64,000 nt of DNA, taken from the NCBI GenBank assembly GCA_900316525.1, contig ONDF01000011.1, positions 1-64,000 on the forward strand, read 5' to 3'. Source of the DNA: an uncultured Bacteroidales bacterium (GTDB lineage Bacteria > Bacteroidota > Bacteroidia > Bacteroidales > UBA932). The notes under the pieces are model-generated. The model was given only the letters and a program-made list of their open reading frames with translations. It made no database searches and was not told where the DNA came from. The position numbers were made by a program, and so were the translations under genes. Below, piece after piece: positions 7,839 through 16,534 of this stretch (its first letter is position 1; each line of letters begins with the position of its first letter).

Positions 7839-10462
7839 AAAGAGTGATGTTGACGGCGGTGCTGCTGCTTGCAAGTGCCGCTTTGTGGGCGCAGAACACC
7901 TTGAAAAACGGGATGGCGGCGTTGGAAGAAAAATATGGTGTCCGGTTTGTGTACGATGCTTCCTTGCCATTGGAAGGTCGAGTGGAATCCGTGACCGGGA
8001 CAGATCTGGAAGAATGCCTGGAGCAACTGTTCGCCGGGCGGGATATCCGGTATGAGATCAAAGGGAACCATGTGGTTCTCCGGAAGGTCCGGAAAGTAAC
8101 CCTCAGCGGTCATGTGATGGACGCCTCCTCCGGCGAAACGTTGATTGGGGCAGGAGTTTTTTCCGGAAACATCGGCGCGGTCACCAACAGTTATGGATTT
8201 TACTCGCTGACGGTTCCGGAAGGCGACATCGAGCTTTCGGTCTCCTATATCGGCTATGGTCGGAAAACACTGAAGCTGCGGCTTGAAAAGGATTGGACAC
8301 AGGATATCGCCCTGATTCCTGACGCCCGGATCCGGGCTGCAGAAGTGACCGGATGGAAAGATACCGGCATCGGGGCCACCAGTCTTGGTGCCCTGGAGAT
8401 TCCCCAGTCGGTCATCCGGCGGGCGCCGATGCTGCTGGGCGAAGCGGATGTGCTTAAGTCCCTCCAGCTTCTTCCTGGCGTTCAATCCGGTTCTTCGGGT
8501 TCATCCGGACTCTATGTACGGGGCGGCGGACCGGACGAGAACCTGATCCTCATGGACGGGATACCCATGTATAACGGAGAGCATCTGCTGGGCCTGTTTT
8601 CCGTCTTCGCGCCCGATGCCGTGAAAAAGGTGACCTTGTACAAGAGTTCCTTCCCGGCCCGGTACGGCGGACGGACCTCCAGCATCGTGGACGTCCGGAT
8701 GAACGACGGCAATGCGGAGGGCATCCATGGGAGCGTCACCGTCGGGTTGTTGACGGAAAAGGCCCATGTGGAAGGCCCCATCGGCCCGAATACCACCTTC
8801 TCCCTGACCGGACGAGTACTGCATACAGGCCTAGTGGAACTCGTCGGCCGTCCCCTGGGGCTTCCGGCCAACTATTTCTTCTATGATGTCCACGCAAAGG
8901 TTTCTCATAGCTTCGGACCCAGGGACCGTGTATTTGCGGATTACTACCGAGGGAAAGACTATTTCCGGACCGACAGTCAGGAGTACGTCTTCGACCACCA
9001 TTACGATGAAAACTATGCGGCATACGATCGATATACGGACACCCGAAGCCAGTTCCGGTTGCGTTGGGGCAATACGGTGGCCGGGCTGCGGTGGAACCAT
9101 GTCTTCGGGGGACGGCTGTTTTCCAACACGACCCTGTCCTGGAGCGGATATCGCTCGAATATGTTGACGATGGGAGAAGAGAATGTGGATGACGACGGCT
9201 ACCGGACCCTCGCCCGGAATGAATTCCAGTATTTCACGACCATCGGCGATGCGACGCTCCGGACCGATTTCGAGTTCACCCCTTCACCAGCCCAGACCAT
9301 CCGTTTCGGTGCCGGCGTGACCCGCCATGTCTTCATTCCCGACGGAATGTCGCTTTCGCTGCGGGAAGAAGCGGGAGGAAAGATTGTTCGTGACACGCTG
9401 CTGCAGCGATCAGAAGGGACCTATATGCCCGGTTGGGAAGCTTCCGCCTATCTGGAGGATGAGATATCCCTCGGACGCGTTTCTTTGAATCCGGGCCTCC
9501 ATTTCGCCTTGTTCTCTGCCAGTGGAAAGAACTATCCTTCTTTCCAGCCGAGGCTGTCCGCGCGTTGGACCGTTACCGATTCCTGGACGCTCAAGGCCGG
9601 TTATTCCCGGATGGCCCAGTATGTCCACCGGCTTCCCTTTGCCCGCGTGAACCTTCCGACGGACATCTGGGTTCCTGTGACGGACCGGATCCCTCCCCAG
9701 GAATCGGACCAATGGTCGACGGGCGTGTATTATACCGGCATTCCGGGTTGGAGCCTGTCGGCGGAGGTCTACTACAAGGACCTGAGGAACATCCTGGAGT
9801 TCAGGAACAACTGCCTGGTGTTCTCGGGCGCGGACCAATGGGAAAAGACCATCGCGACCGGCATCGGCCGGGCCTATGGGGCCGAATGGCTGGTGGAGAA
9901 GACGGCAGGTAACCTCACGGGTTGGTTGTCCTACACCCTGTCCCGGAGCGAACGTCGTATCCCGGACGGAAGCATCAACGACGGCCGCTGGTTCCCCTAT
10001 GTCAATGACCGTCGCCACAAGATTTCCGTCTATGGCGATTATTCGCTCAACGACCGGATTGATTTTTCCGCCACCTGGCAGTTTGCGTCGGGAGACCGGA
10101 TGACCCTCCCCACACGGCATTCCTTTACCATGGGTGAGGATGGCCTGCAGGAGCAGCTATACATCCCTTCCCGCAACAATTGGACAGTACCGCCGACACA
10201 CAGGTTGGACGTGAGCGTGAATTTCCGGAAGAAAAAGGCCCGGGGCGAAAGAGTCTGGAACGTGGGCGTCTACAACGTGTACGCTGCCCGGAATCCGGAT
10301 TTCATGATCTATAATGAGAATCGCCGGTGGACGTACACCCTTCCGGACGGAACTACCCAGTCGAGCCTGGACCAGGAAGAGATTCCTGAAGGCAGGATTT
10401 ATGCGATAAAACGCTCTGTCTTCTCTGTCCTTCCCTCTGTCAGTTATACCAGAACATTTTGA
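7835..10462 (+). CDS. TonB-dependent outer membrane receptor with signalling (STN-like) domain
   Basis: An 875-residue protein. It has a signal peptide to about residue 20 (ending LWAQ), then an STN-like secretin/TonB N-terminal domain (about 21-88), a carboxypeptidase-regulatory-like domain (about 90-165, VTLSGHVMDASSGETLIGAG), a plug (about 185-290, with LLPGVQSGSSGSSGLYVRGG and DGIPMYNGEHLLGLF), then a beta-barrel to the C-terminal aromatic residue (TRTF). It imports an unidentified ligand across the outer membrane using TonB energy. The STN-type domain would signal to the upstream FecR protein. The receptor plus a DUF4249 partner is a standard Bacteroidetes pair distinct from SusC/SusD. 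Ligand unknown. Confidence 0.88.
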   Translation: MKRVMLTAVLLLASAALWAQNTLKNGMAALEEKYGVRFVYDASLPLEGRVESVTGTDLEECLEQLFAGRDIRYEIKGNHVVLRKVRKVTLSGHVMDASSGETLIGAGVFSGNIGAVTNSYGFYSLTVPEGDIELSVSYIGYGRKTLKLRLEKDWTQDIALIPDARIRAAEVTGWKDTGIGATSLGALEIPQSVIRRAPMLLGEADVLKSLQLLPGVQSGSSGSSGLYVRGGGPDENLILMDGIPMYNGEHLLGLFSVFAPDAVKKVTLYKSSFPARYGGRTSSIVDVRMNDGNAEGIHGSVTVGLLTEKAHVEGPIGPNTTFSLTGRVLHTGLVELVGRPLGLPANYFFYDVHAKVSHSFGPRDRVFADYYRGKDYFRTDSQEYVFDHHYDENYAAYDRYTDTRSQFRLRWGNTVAGLRWNHVFGGRLFSNTTLSWSGYRSNMLTMGEENVDDDGYRTLARNEFQYFTTIGDATLRTDFEFTPSPAQTIRFGAGVTRHVFIPDGMSLSLREEAGGKIVRDTLLQRSEGTYMPGWEASAYLEDEISLGRVSLNPGLHFALFSASGKNYPSFQPRLSARWTVTDSWTLKAGYSRMAQYVHRLPFARVNLPTDIWVPVTDRIPPQESDQWSTGVYYTGIPGWSLSAEVYYKDLRNILEFRNNCLVFSGADQWEKTIATGIGRAYGAEWLVEKTAGNLTGWLSYTLSRSERRIPDGSINDGRWFPYVNDRRHKISVYGDYSLNDRIDFSATWQFASGDRMTLPTRHSFTMGEDGLQEQLYIPSRNNWTVPPTHRLDVSVNFRKKKARGERVWNVGVYNVYAARNPDFMIYNENRRWTYTLPDGTTQSSLDQEEIPEGRIYAIKRSVFSVLPSVSYTRTF

Positions 10463-10464
10463 AA

Positions 10465-11547
10465 ATGAAAAAGATCTATCTTATCATAGCCTGCTTCCTG
10501 CCGTTGTCCTGCGAGACGGCGCTGTTTCCGGACCCTGTAGGCCCGGAGAGGGAGATTGCCTTGCAGGCGCGTATTTTGACAACGGACACCCTTCATACCA
10601 TCCATGCTGCTTACAGCACGCACGATGCGCTTGAGTCGGCGGATGACCTGACCGTTGCTTGTTATGTCAATGGGAAATGCATGGCCGTTACTTCAGACAG
10701 TGAACCGGAAACGGGCAGTTGGGGAGAGGAAGTGGCCTGGCGGGCCTACCGACTTCGGGCTGACATCCAGCCAGGCGATTCCGTGCGGATCGAGGCGACC
10801 GGACGGGAAGGCTCTGCCATTGTGCGCGTGAAGGCACCTGATGCCCCGCCTGTGCCGGTCGTTTCGGTGGAAAAGATTCCGAGGAAGGACGGTGGCGGTT
10901 TTGACGATCCCGTGTATCGTTTCCGAATCCGGGTCGACGATCTGTCAGGACAGCGAAACTGGTACAGGATGGTGACGCTAGGCCGGCAGGTCGTGGACGA
11001 GTATCGTCCGGAAGGACATCCTCTTTATCTTCCTGATTGGACGGAAGAGGGTGGCTGGTTCCGGGTCCTGGACAAGACGATGGACATTCAGGTAGATAAC
11101 ACGAAGGATCCCTTCCTGAACCCGGACGGCCGGGCTGCGGACAGCCGTAATCCTGATTATCTGGCCAATCAGTACAACATGTTCTCGGATGAATTGTTCG
11201 AGGACGGCACGGTGAACCTTACCCTGGAAGCAAGGGTGAGGGCATATTTCAAAATCAACAATCTGGCAACCTATTCCATTTGTTCGTACCGGCGGTCCAT
11301 CGCGGCTCTGTTCGATCTCCAGAGCCTTTCCCGGGAGGATTATCTTAACAGCCGGATGTTGGAAATGCGGTATTTTTCCCTGACGGGAATTCCCTATGTG
11401 GATGGCCTTCTCTCAGAAGACATCGTTCCTCCGGACAATGTGGAAGGTGGTATTGGCTTCGTGACCGTCCGTTCGGTCTCCCGTGCTGTCTGTGACTTCG
11501 GCGCAAGGGAGCTCGAGGGGGGCATTTTTGACTGGCCGCTGGAATAG
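10465..11547 (+). CDS. DUF4249-family lipoprotein partner of the TonB receptor
   Basis: A 360-residue lipoprotein with lipobox LPLSC (lipid Cys16). It has an N-terminal beta domain starting PVGPEREIALQARILTTD, a central segment with an immunoglobulin-like pattern and a C-terminal region ending DWPLE. Position after the receptor, size and the opening pattern fit DUF4249 proteins, thought to be surface partners of TonB receptors. I chose the ATG at 10465, 2 bases after the receptor stop; a TTG at 10459 in frame would give two extra residues. It is the last gene of the sigma/FecR operon. No clear terminator is seen before the convergent Fic gene. Confidence 0.75.
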   Translation: MKKIYLIIACFLPLSCETALFPDPVGPEREIALQARILTTDTLHTIHAAYSTHDALESADDLTVACYVNGKCMAVTSDSEPETGSWGEEVAWRAYRLRADIQPGDSVRIEATGREGSAIVRVKAPDAPPVPVVSVEKIPRKDGGGFDDPVYRFRIRVDDLSGQRNWYRMVTLGRQVVDEYRPEGHPLYLPDWTEEGGWFRVLDKTMDIQVDNTKDPFLNPDGRAADSRNPDYLANQYNMFSDELFEDGTVNLTLEARVRAYFKINNLATYSICSYRRSIAALFDLQSLSREDYLNSRMLEMRYFSLTGIPYVDGLLSEDIVPPDNVEGGIGFVTVRSVSRAVCDFGARELEGGIFDWPLE

Positions 11548-11610
11548 TCGTGCGTATAACAGTAGGTTGGCACGGGGCTGACCCGGCTCGTCGGCCCATT
11601 GGGGATGGAA

Positions 11611-12720
11611 TCAATCAGACAGGATATCCATCAGTTCCGTGTTGAACCAGACGTATTCCTTCCCGATTCTTTCTTTGGTTAAAAGCCCCAGATCTTCCAG
11701 TACCGAGAGATACTTTTTGGCGGTATTTACACTTTTGATCTTGTCTGATAGCAGATTCTTCGGCCGGATATAAGGTTGCTCGAACAGTTTGGGGATTTCT
11801 AGCCGGGGAACAGCATTTTTCTTTTCCCGGACAATATTCTCCGTCTTTTCCATCAGGGCCCGGATCCGATTGATTTTGTCCGTCGTGTACTCGGTTGTCT
11901 GGTTAACGGCTTCCAGCATGAACAGAATCCATTGTTTCCAGTGTCTGGTCCCCGTCACTTCGCCAAGAGCCTGATAGTAATCGTCTTTGTTCTGCAGAAT
12001 ATAGGCGCTGAGGAACAGGATGGGAAGGTCCAGCAGTTTTTTCTCGATTAAGTACAGGATACAAAGGATTCTGCCGGTGCGGCCGTTGCCGTCCCGGAAA
12101 GGATGGATGGCTTCGAACTGATAATGCCCCAAGGCCATTTTCAGCAAGGGGTCGATGGGGAATTGTACATCGTCATTCAGGAACGTGACCAGTTCCTCCA
12201 TCTTCATTTCGACTACCCCTTTGCCTCTTGGCGGAGTATAGACGGTTTCGGCAACCAAGGAACCCCATCCACGCTTTTTGATGACTGTCTCAGCCTGATA
12301 CGGACGAATCCCGTCCCGTGTACGCTTGATCTCACGATAGATGTCGATGAGGGCATCCACGGTCAATACTCCCTCACGCGTGAGGTCTTGGAACCCCTTC
12401 CAGAGGGCCTCCCGATAATGAAGGATTTCCTTGGCCGGGCCGTCCAGATAATCGCTCTCCTGATCAGAAAGGGACCGGTACAACTCGTCATCCGTGGTGA
12501 AGATGTTCTCAATGGCACTACTGGCTTTCGCCTCTCGGAGGGCAATCGTATTCACAAATAGGGATTGGTTCGGCAATGTCGATGCCAGTCCCTTCAACTC
12601 AGCAAGCCGCCTGCTCGCCTGGATGAGTTTTGTATGCACCTCTTCATCCAGATACTCCTCCGCCTCTGGGGGCAGAGGAGGGAGTTGGTTAAAGGGTATA
12701 TTCCGGTCGTAGGGTTCCAT
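11611..12720 (-). CDS. Fic-family protein with C-terminal winged helix
   Basis: A 369-residue protein. The Fic core motif HPFRDGNGRTGR is intact at residues 206-217, with the catalytic His206. Fic enzymes usually transfer AMP from ATP to a target protein. The N-terminal segment SSAIEN (Ser67 to Asn72) fits the autoinhibitory [S/T]xxxE[G/N] helix of class II Fic proteins, so it should be self-inhibited at rest. The C-terminal 70 residues look like a winged helix (TAKKYLSVLEDLGLLTKE), common in these genes. It stands alone and convergent to the TonB operon. Three TGTCAAA boxes upstream suggest self-regulation. Confidence 0.88.
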   Translation of the reverse strand: MEPYDRNIPFNQLPPLPPEAEEYLDEEVHTKLIQASRRLAELKGLASTLPNQSLFVNTIALREAKASSAIENIFTTDDELYRSLSDQESDYLDGPAKEILHYREALWKGFQDLTREGVLTVDALIDIYREIKRTRDGIRPYQAETVIKKRGWGSLVAETVYTPPRGKGVVEMKMEELVTFLNDDVQFPIDPLLKMALGHYQFEAIHPFRDGNGRTGRILCILYLIEKKLLDLPILFLSAYILQNKDDYYQALGEVTGTRHWKQWILFMLEAVNQTTEYTTDKINRIRALMEKTENIVREKKNAVPRLEIPKLFEQPYIRPKNLLSDKIKSVNTAKKYLSVLEDLGLLTKERIGKEYVWFNTELMDILSD

Positions 12721-12743
12721 TTATGATAGTTTTTTTGTTCAAC

Positions 12744-12789
12744 TGTCAAAAATAGAGAAAATTTGACACTTCTGCAAGATTGTGTCAAA
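12744..12789. promoter_or_regulatory. Fic promoter with three TGTCAAA boxes
   Basis: TGTCAAA occurs at 12744-12750, inverted as TTTGACA at 12762-12768 and again directly at 12783-12789. The first copy overlaps a minus-strand TATTTTTG box (plus-strand CAAAAATA, 12747-12754). The boxes are well placed as operators, possibly for the winged helix of the Fic protein itself; that link is inferred. Confidence 0.5.
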
Positions 12790-12810
12790 TACAAATGACT
12801 ATCTTGCCCC

Positions 12811-12844
12811 AAAACAAAAACGCCCCGCATTGCTGCGAGGCGTT

Positions 12845-12845
<1 letters not shown>
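12811..12845 (-). terminator. Terminator of tRNA-Gly
   Basis: On the minus strand the arms AAACGCCTCGCA and TGCGGGGCGTTT (12818-12845) pair with one G-U and are followed by a U run. The hairpin directly abuts and partly overlaps the encoded CCA end. The same hairpin travels with the two truncated tRNA copies. Confidence 0.7.
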
Positions 12846-12920
<75 letters not shown>

Positions 12921-13005
12921 AGTATTTCAAAGACTCGTTCTCGAGGAACGGGACTGCAAAGATACGGCAAAAATCTGAATCTCCAAATATTTTTGCAATT
13001 TTTTT

Positions 13006-13043
13006 AGATTCCTTGACTTCGCTGCGCTCCGCTCGGAATGACG
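13006..13043. repeat. Dispersed AGATTC...GAATGAC repeat, copy A
   Basis: A single-arm copy (AGATTCCTTGACTTCGCTGC then GCTCCGCTCGGAATGACG) between the VWA gene stop and the tRNA. It shares its ends and core with copies at 25576-25643, 27910-27981, 28582-28621 and 60672-60719. Confidence 0.65.
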
Positions 13044-13047
13044 GACC

Positions 13048-14259
13048 CTACCCGATATACTTCGCAATGAGCCGGACGAGGAGGTCGTTGAGGGGCTCGA
13101 CTTGGAAGTCGCCGACGGAGGCTTCGATGTGGTCGCCGCCGACGCCGCTGTCGTCGGTGAGGAAGACGTAGGTGCCGCCGGTGAGGACGGCGAAGAAGCG
13201 GCACATGAACTCGCATTCCTTGGAGGGGCTGCTGCAGAAGACGGGGATGAGCTTGACGCCTTGCTTGGCGTATTCGCGGATGGAGGCCTGGAGGCTTTCC
13301 ACGACGCCCTGGTGGTCCTGGTGGGCGGGGGCGTCCAGGACGAGGAAGGCGATGCGGGCGCGGGCGGAGGTGTTCCAGGCGAGGTTCTGGAGGCCGGCTT
13401 CCAGGGCTGTGTGGACGGCTTCCGGAAGGTCGCCGCCACCATCGGCGTGCTGCATGGAGATGTACTGGATGGTCTTGCGGTAATCGTCCGTGAAGGGGGA
13501 GAACTTGGTCACGTACTCATCCTGCTCGTCGCGGTAGAAGACGGCGCCGGTGCGGAGTTCGACTCCGCTCAGGCCGCCTTTGGCGCGGTCCAGGATGTTC
13601 ACAAGGTCCTTCTTGAGGAAGTCGATCTCGTCGCCCATCGATCCGGTGGCGTCCACGATGAAGGCGATGTCGGCGCGCTTTTCGGGAGCCTTGGCCTTGT
13701 CCACGATGTAGAAGTTCACATCGGCCTCTTCCTGCTGGACGTTCCAGGGGGAGAGTTTCGGGGCCGATGCCTGAGGCTTTCCATCGATGGTGAGGACCAG
13801 GTTGTCCGTGCCCGCCTGGGCGTGGAACGGGTCCACCCAGAGGTCCGCTTCCCCTTGATTGTCGGTGAGGGTGCTCCACAGGACCTTCTGGTTCTGCTCC
13901 AGGGTGATGCGAAGGGCGGGGAGCCGCTTGCCGGCGGCGTCCGCGATGCGGACGGCCACCCGGCGCGGCGTATACATCCCCCAATATGTCGACATCCCGC
14001 CGTAGTCCTGCGAACCCATCAGCCCGCTCCAGAAGTCCCAGTGGTCCAGGTCGTTCCATTCGCCGGCCGTGAGGACGCCTGCCTTGCCGCCCGGCCTGCC
14101 CTGGCCGCCGTTCGGCATCCCTGCCGGCCCGGCGCCGGCCATCTTGTCCATGGAATTCATCCCGTCGACCTCGCCCATTCCCATGTCGTAGACCGAGCAG
14201 GAAACGAGGCCCATCAGGCCCGTAAGTGCAAGAAGTATCGTCTTTTTCATCATTATCAA
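13048..14259 (-). CDS. von Willebrand factor A domain lipoprotein
   Basis: A 403-residue lipoprotein with lipobox GLVSC (lipid Cys21). A Met/Gly-rich linker covers about 25-60 (for example DMGMGEVDGMNSMDKMAG). A beta-rich domain covers about 95-185. A VWA domain starts near 196 with the metal-binding MIDAS motif DATGS at 203-207 and a later GGGDLPEAVHTALEA segment. VWA domains bind proteins through a divalent metal; surface VWA lipoproteins commonly mediate adhesion or complex assembly. No transmembrane anchor or protease motif is seen. The coding start could also be the Met at 14250 (MKKTILLAL). It is monocistronic and divergent from the OmpA-type gene. Confidence 0.82.
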   Translation of the reverse strand: MIMMKKTILLALTGLMGLVSCSVYDMGMGEVDGMNSMDKMAGAGPAGMPNGGQGRPGGKAGVLTAGEWNDLDHWDFWSGLMGSQDYGGMSTYWGMYTPRRVAVRIADAAGKRLPALRITLEQNQKVLWSTLTDNQGEADLWVDPFHAQAGTDNLVLTIDGKPQASAPKLSPWNVQQEEADVNFYIVDKAKAPEKRADIAFIVDATGSMGDEIDFLKKDLVNILDRAKGGLSGVELRTGAVFYRDEQDEYVTKFSPFTDDYRKTIQYISMQHADGGGDLPEAVHTALEAGLQNLAWNTSARARIAFLVLDAPAHQDHQGVVESLQASIREYAKQGVKLIPVFCSSPSKECEFMCRFFAVLTGGTYVFLTDDSGVGGDHIEASVGDFQVEPLNDLLVRLIAKYIG

Positions 14260-14347
14260 TCAGTTAAAATCCGATAAGTAAATCCATCCTTGGCCCGAAC
14301 CTTGCATCAAACGGAACGAAAAATTTGCGGAAAACCGAAAAAAGCAA

Positions 14348-14355
14348 TATTTTTG
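14348..14355 (+). promoter_or_regulatory. -7 promoter element (TATTTTTG) of the OmpA-like gene
   Basis: TATTTTTG matches TAnnTTTG and lies 45 bases before the ATG at 14400, inside the divergent region with the VWA gene. Confidence 0.6.
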
Positions 14356-14399
14356 GATGATTAATAAAACGGCAAAAACCATTTAAACCATTTTCTGAT

Positions 14400-15083
14400 A
14401 TGAAGAAATTCGTTCTGATGTTCCTCTGCGGAACCATGATTCTCTCCGGCTGCGGTATTTCCAACACCGGTAAGGGCTCCCTCATCGGCTCTGGCGCCGG
14501 TGCCGCCATCGGCGCGGGCCTCGGCTATCTGATCGGCAAGGACGGCAAGGGCGCCGCGATCGGCGCCGCCATCGGTACCGCCGTGGGCGGTGGCACCGGT
14601 GCCATCATCGGCAACAAGATGGACAAGAAGGCCGAAGAACTGGCCGCCCTCGAGAACGCCCAGGTCGAGACCGTGGAAGACGTGAACGGCCTCAAGGCCA
14701 TCAAGGTCACCTTCGACAGCGGTATCCTCTTCGACTTCAACAAGGCTACCCTCAAGGCCGACGCCAAGCGCAACCTCGACAAGTTCGCGGCTGAGATGGC
14801 CGACCTCCCCGACACCGACATCACCGTCCTGGGCCACACCGACAACGTCGGTTCCGCCGAGGCGAACCAGAAGGTGTCCGACAACCGCGCCAACGCCGTG
14901 TCCAACTACCTCCAGAACAAGGGCATCGCGAAGAGCCGCATCGTCGCTGAGGGCCACTCCTTCAACGACCCGGTCGCTGACAACAGCACCGCCGAAGGCC
15001 GCGCCCAGAACCGCCGTGTCGAGATCTACATCTCCGCCAACGAGAACATGATCAAGGCCGCCGAGAACGGCACGCTCAAGTAG
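14400..15083 (+). CDS. OmpA-family lipoprotein with glycine zipper
   Basis: A 227-residue lipoprotein with lipid Cys18 (LSGC). Residues about 25-77 are a glycine-zipper region (repeats of GAGAAIGAGLGYLIG type) that could insert in or pack on a membrane. The C-terminal OmpA domain spans about 105-213 and carries TVLGHTDNVGSAEANQKVSDNRA and GRAQNRRVEI, the peptidoglycan-binding signature. It probably ties the outer membrane to peptidoglycan. Codon use is strongly biased to C-ending codons, suggesting high expression. It has its own promoter and a strong terminator, so it is a single-gene unit. Confidence 0.9.
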   Translation: MKKFVLMFLCGTMILSGCGISNTGKGSLIGSGAGAAIGAGLGYLIGKDGKGAAIGAAIGTAVGGGTGAIIGNKMDKKAEELAALENAQVETVEDVNGLKAIKVTFDSGILFDFNKATLKADAKRNLDKFAAEMADLPDTDITVLGHTDNVGSAEANQKVSDNRANAVSNYLQNKGIAKSRIVAEGHSFNDPVADNSTAEGRAQNRRVEIYISANENMIKAAENGTLK

Positions 15084-15103
15084 GGATTCCCCTCCTGATC
15101 CAG

Positions 15104-15137
15104 AGCCCGGGCTCGAAAGAGCTCGGGCTTTTGTTTT
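15104..15137 (+). terminator. Rho-independent terminator after the OmpA-like gene
   Basis: Inverted repeat AGCCCGGGCTC / GAGCTCGGGCT with a GAAA loop, followed by TTTTGTTTTT. It ends 20 bases after the stop codon begins to clear, between the gene and the convergent ROK gene. Confidence 0.85.
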
Positions 15138-15181
15138 TCCATCGTTCCATCATCCATCCTTTGCCATGAGTAAACCATTGA

Positions 15182-16360
15182 TTATTCGTGTGCTTCGATA
15201 AAGTGGCGCCGGGCCACGAGGCAGGCCCCCACGATGCCGGCGTCCATCCCGAGGGTGCTCCGGCAGATGCGGGTGTCCCGGCTCACCAGGTGGATGGCGT
15301 GCTTGTTCACGGCCATCCGCATCGGGTCCAGGAGGTAGTCGCCGGTCATCGCGAGTTCGCCGCCCACGACCACGAGCTCCGGGTTGAACAGGTTGATCAG
15401 CCCCGAGGTCTTCTCCCCGAGGAGGATGCCGATCTTCTCGATGACGTCGATGCACAGGACGTCCTCCCGCGCGACGGCGTCCATGATTTCACTGAGCATC
15501 AGGGGCTTGTCGGACTCGAGCACGCGCTGGCTCAGGATGGAGGACTCCCCGGCGCGGATGCGCTCCACGAGGTTCCGCTGGAGGGCCTGTCCGGAGATTT
15601 CCGTCTCGTTGCAGCCGCGTTTGCCGCATCGGCAGATGATCTGGTTGTCAAACCCGTACACGTGTCCGAGTTCCCCGGCATACCCGGACTTCCCGGAATA
15701 CACCTGCCCGTCCATGACGATCCCCATGCCGAGGCCCCAGTTCACATTGATCATGAGCATGTTCTGCGTCCCGGCCCCGGCGCCCTTGGTGTACTCGCCC
15801 ACCGTCATGGCGCGGGTGTCGTTGAACAGCGAGAAGGGGACGCCCAGCTGCTCCTGCAGGCGTTGGGCGAGCGCTTTCCCGGGTTCGTAGAACCAGGTGT
15901 AGCTGTCGCCGGTCCGGTCGTCGATGCGGCCGGGGAGGGCGATGCAGATGCCCTTCAGGTCCTGCCCGGCTTCCCGGGCGAGCGACACCGCCTGCTGCAG
16001 GTTTTCGCAGAGCTGGAGGAAGGCCCCCTTGGATTCCAGGGCGAAATTCTCCAGGAGCCGGGTCTCGTGCCGGTTCCCCTGGAAATCCATCAGCCCCATA
16101 TTGACATAGCGGTCATTCACGTCCACGCCGAGGAACCACCCGGCGTCGGCCCGGAGGCTATACCGGTGCGGGCGCCGTCCGGTGACGGATTCCGTCTTGC
16201 CGCAGTCTTCCAGGGCGCCCTCCTCCAGGAGGATGCCCACGTATTTGGTGGCCGTGCCGATGCTGATTCCCAGCGCGTCCGCAATCTGGGGAATCGTAGC
16301 CCCGTCCTTGCGGGAGAGCAGGGCCAGGATTTGACTTTCCGGGGTGTTCATCAGGTTCAA
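15182..16360 (-). CDS. ROK-family transcriptional regulator
   Basis: A 392-residue protein with an N-terminal winged helix (residues about 5-60, TIPQIADALGISIGTATKYV) and a ROK domain (about 75-390) related to sugar kinases. The ROK zinc motif is present near 252-261 (CRCGKRGCNE), as is an ELGH segment before it. NagC/Mlc-like regulators bind an amino sugar or its phosphate and release DNA. It is divergent from the sialic acid operon and has candidate operator sequences in the shared 174-base region, so it is the likely local repressor; GlcNAc-, ManNAc- or sialate-derived effectors are plausible. The N-terminal DNA-binding domain argues against a kinase role. Confidence 0.82.
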   Translation of the reverse strand: MNLMNTPESQILALLSRKDGATIPQIADALGISIGTATKYVGILLEEGALEDCGKTESVTGRRPHRYSLRADAGWFLGVDVNDRYVNMGLMDFQGNRHETRLLENFALESKGAFLQLCENLQQAVSLAREAGQDLKGICIALPGRIDDRTGDSYTWFYEPGKALAQRLQEQLGVPFSLFNDTRAMTVGEYTKGAGAGTQNMLMINVNWGLGMGIVMDGQVYSGKSGYAGELGHVYGFDNQIICRCGKRGCNETEISGQALQRNLVERIRAGESSILSQRVLESDKPLMLSEIMDAVAREDVLCIDVIEKIGILLGEKTSGLINLFNPELVVVGGELAMTGDYLLDPMRMAVNKHAIHLVSRDTRICRSTLGMDAGIVGACLVARRHFIEAHE

Positions 16361-16445
16361 GTTTCAGATTCAAGCGCCAAAATAAGCAATATTGTGGAAA
16401 TATGAAAGAAGTTCATTCAAAAATAAATAATCTTACCAGAAAAAA

Positions 16446-16498
16446 TTGCTTTTTGATGAAAATCCCATTGGGAAAGCAAATTTTAATGCATATTTTTG
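16446..16498 (+). promoter_or_regulatory. Promoter and candidate operator of the sialic acid operon
   Basis: TATTTTTG at 16491-16498 is a -7 box for the SusC gene (ATG 16535). Just upstream, TTGCTTT (16446-16452) and AAAGCAA (16473-16479) form an inverted repeat that encloses the palindrome TCCCATTGGGA (16463-16473). These are candidate operators for the divergent ROK regulator; the assignment is by position. Confidence 0.5.
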
Positions 16499-16534
16499 CC
16501 CCGGAACAACCTTTATTAACCAAATAACCCAACT

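Noticed and set aside
13102-14277. A long plus-strand open frame opposite the VWA lipoprotein
   Set aside because: The plus-strand translation has no signal, domain or plausible start, while the minus-strand gene has a lipobox and MIDAS motif.
15182-16360. ROK protein as GlcNAc or ManNAc kinase
   Set aside because: It has an N-terminal winged helix and is divergent from the operon, which fits a regulator of the NagC type.
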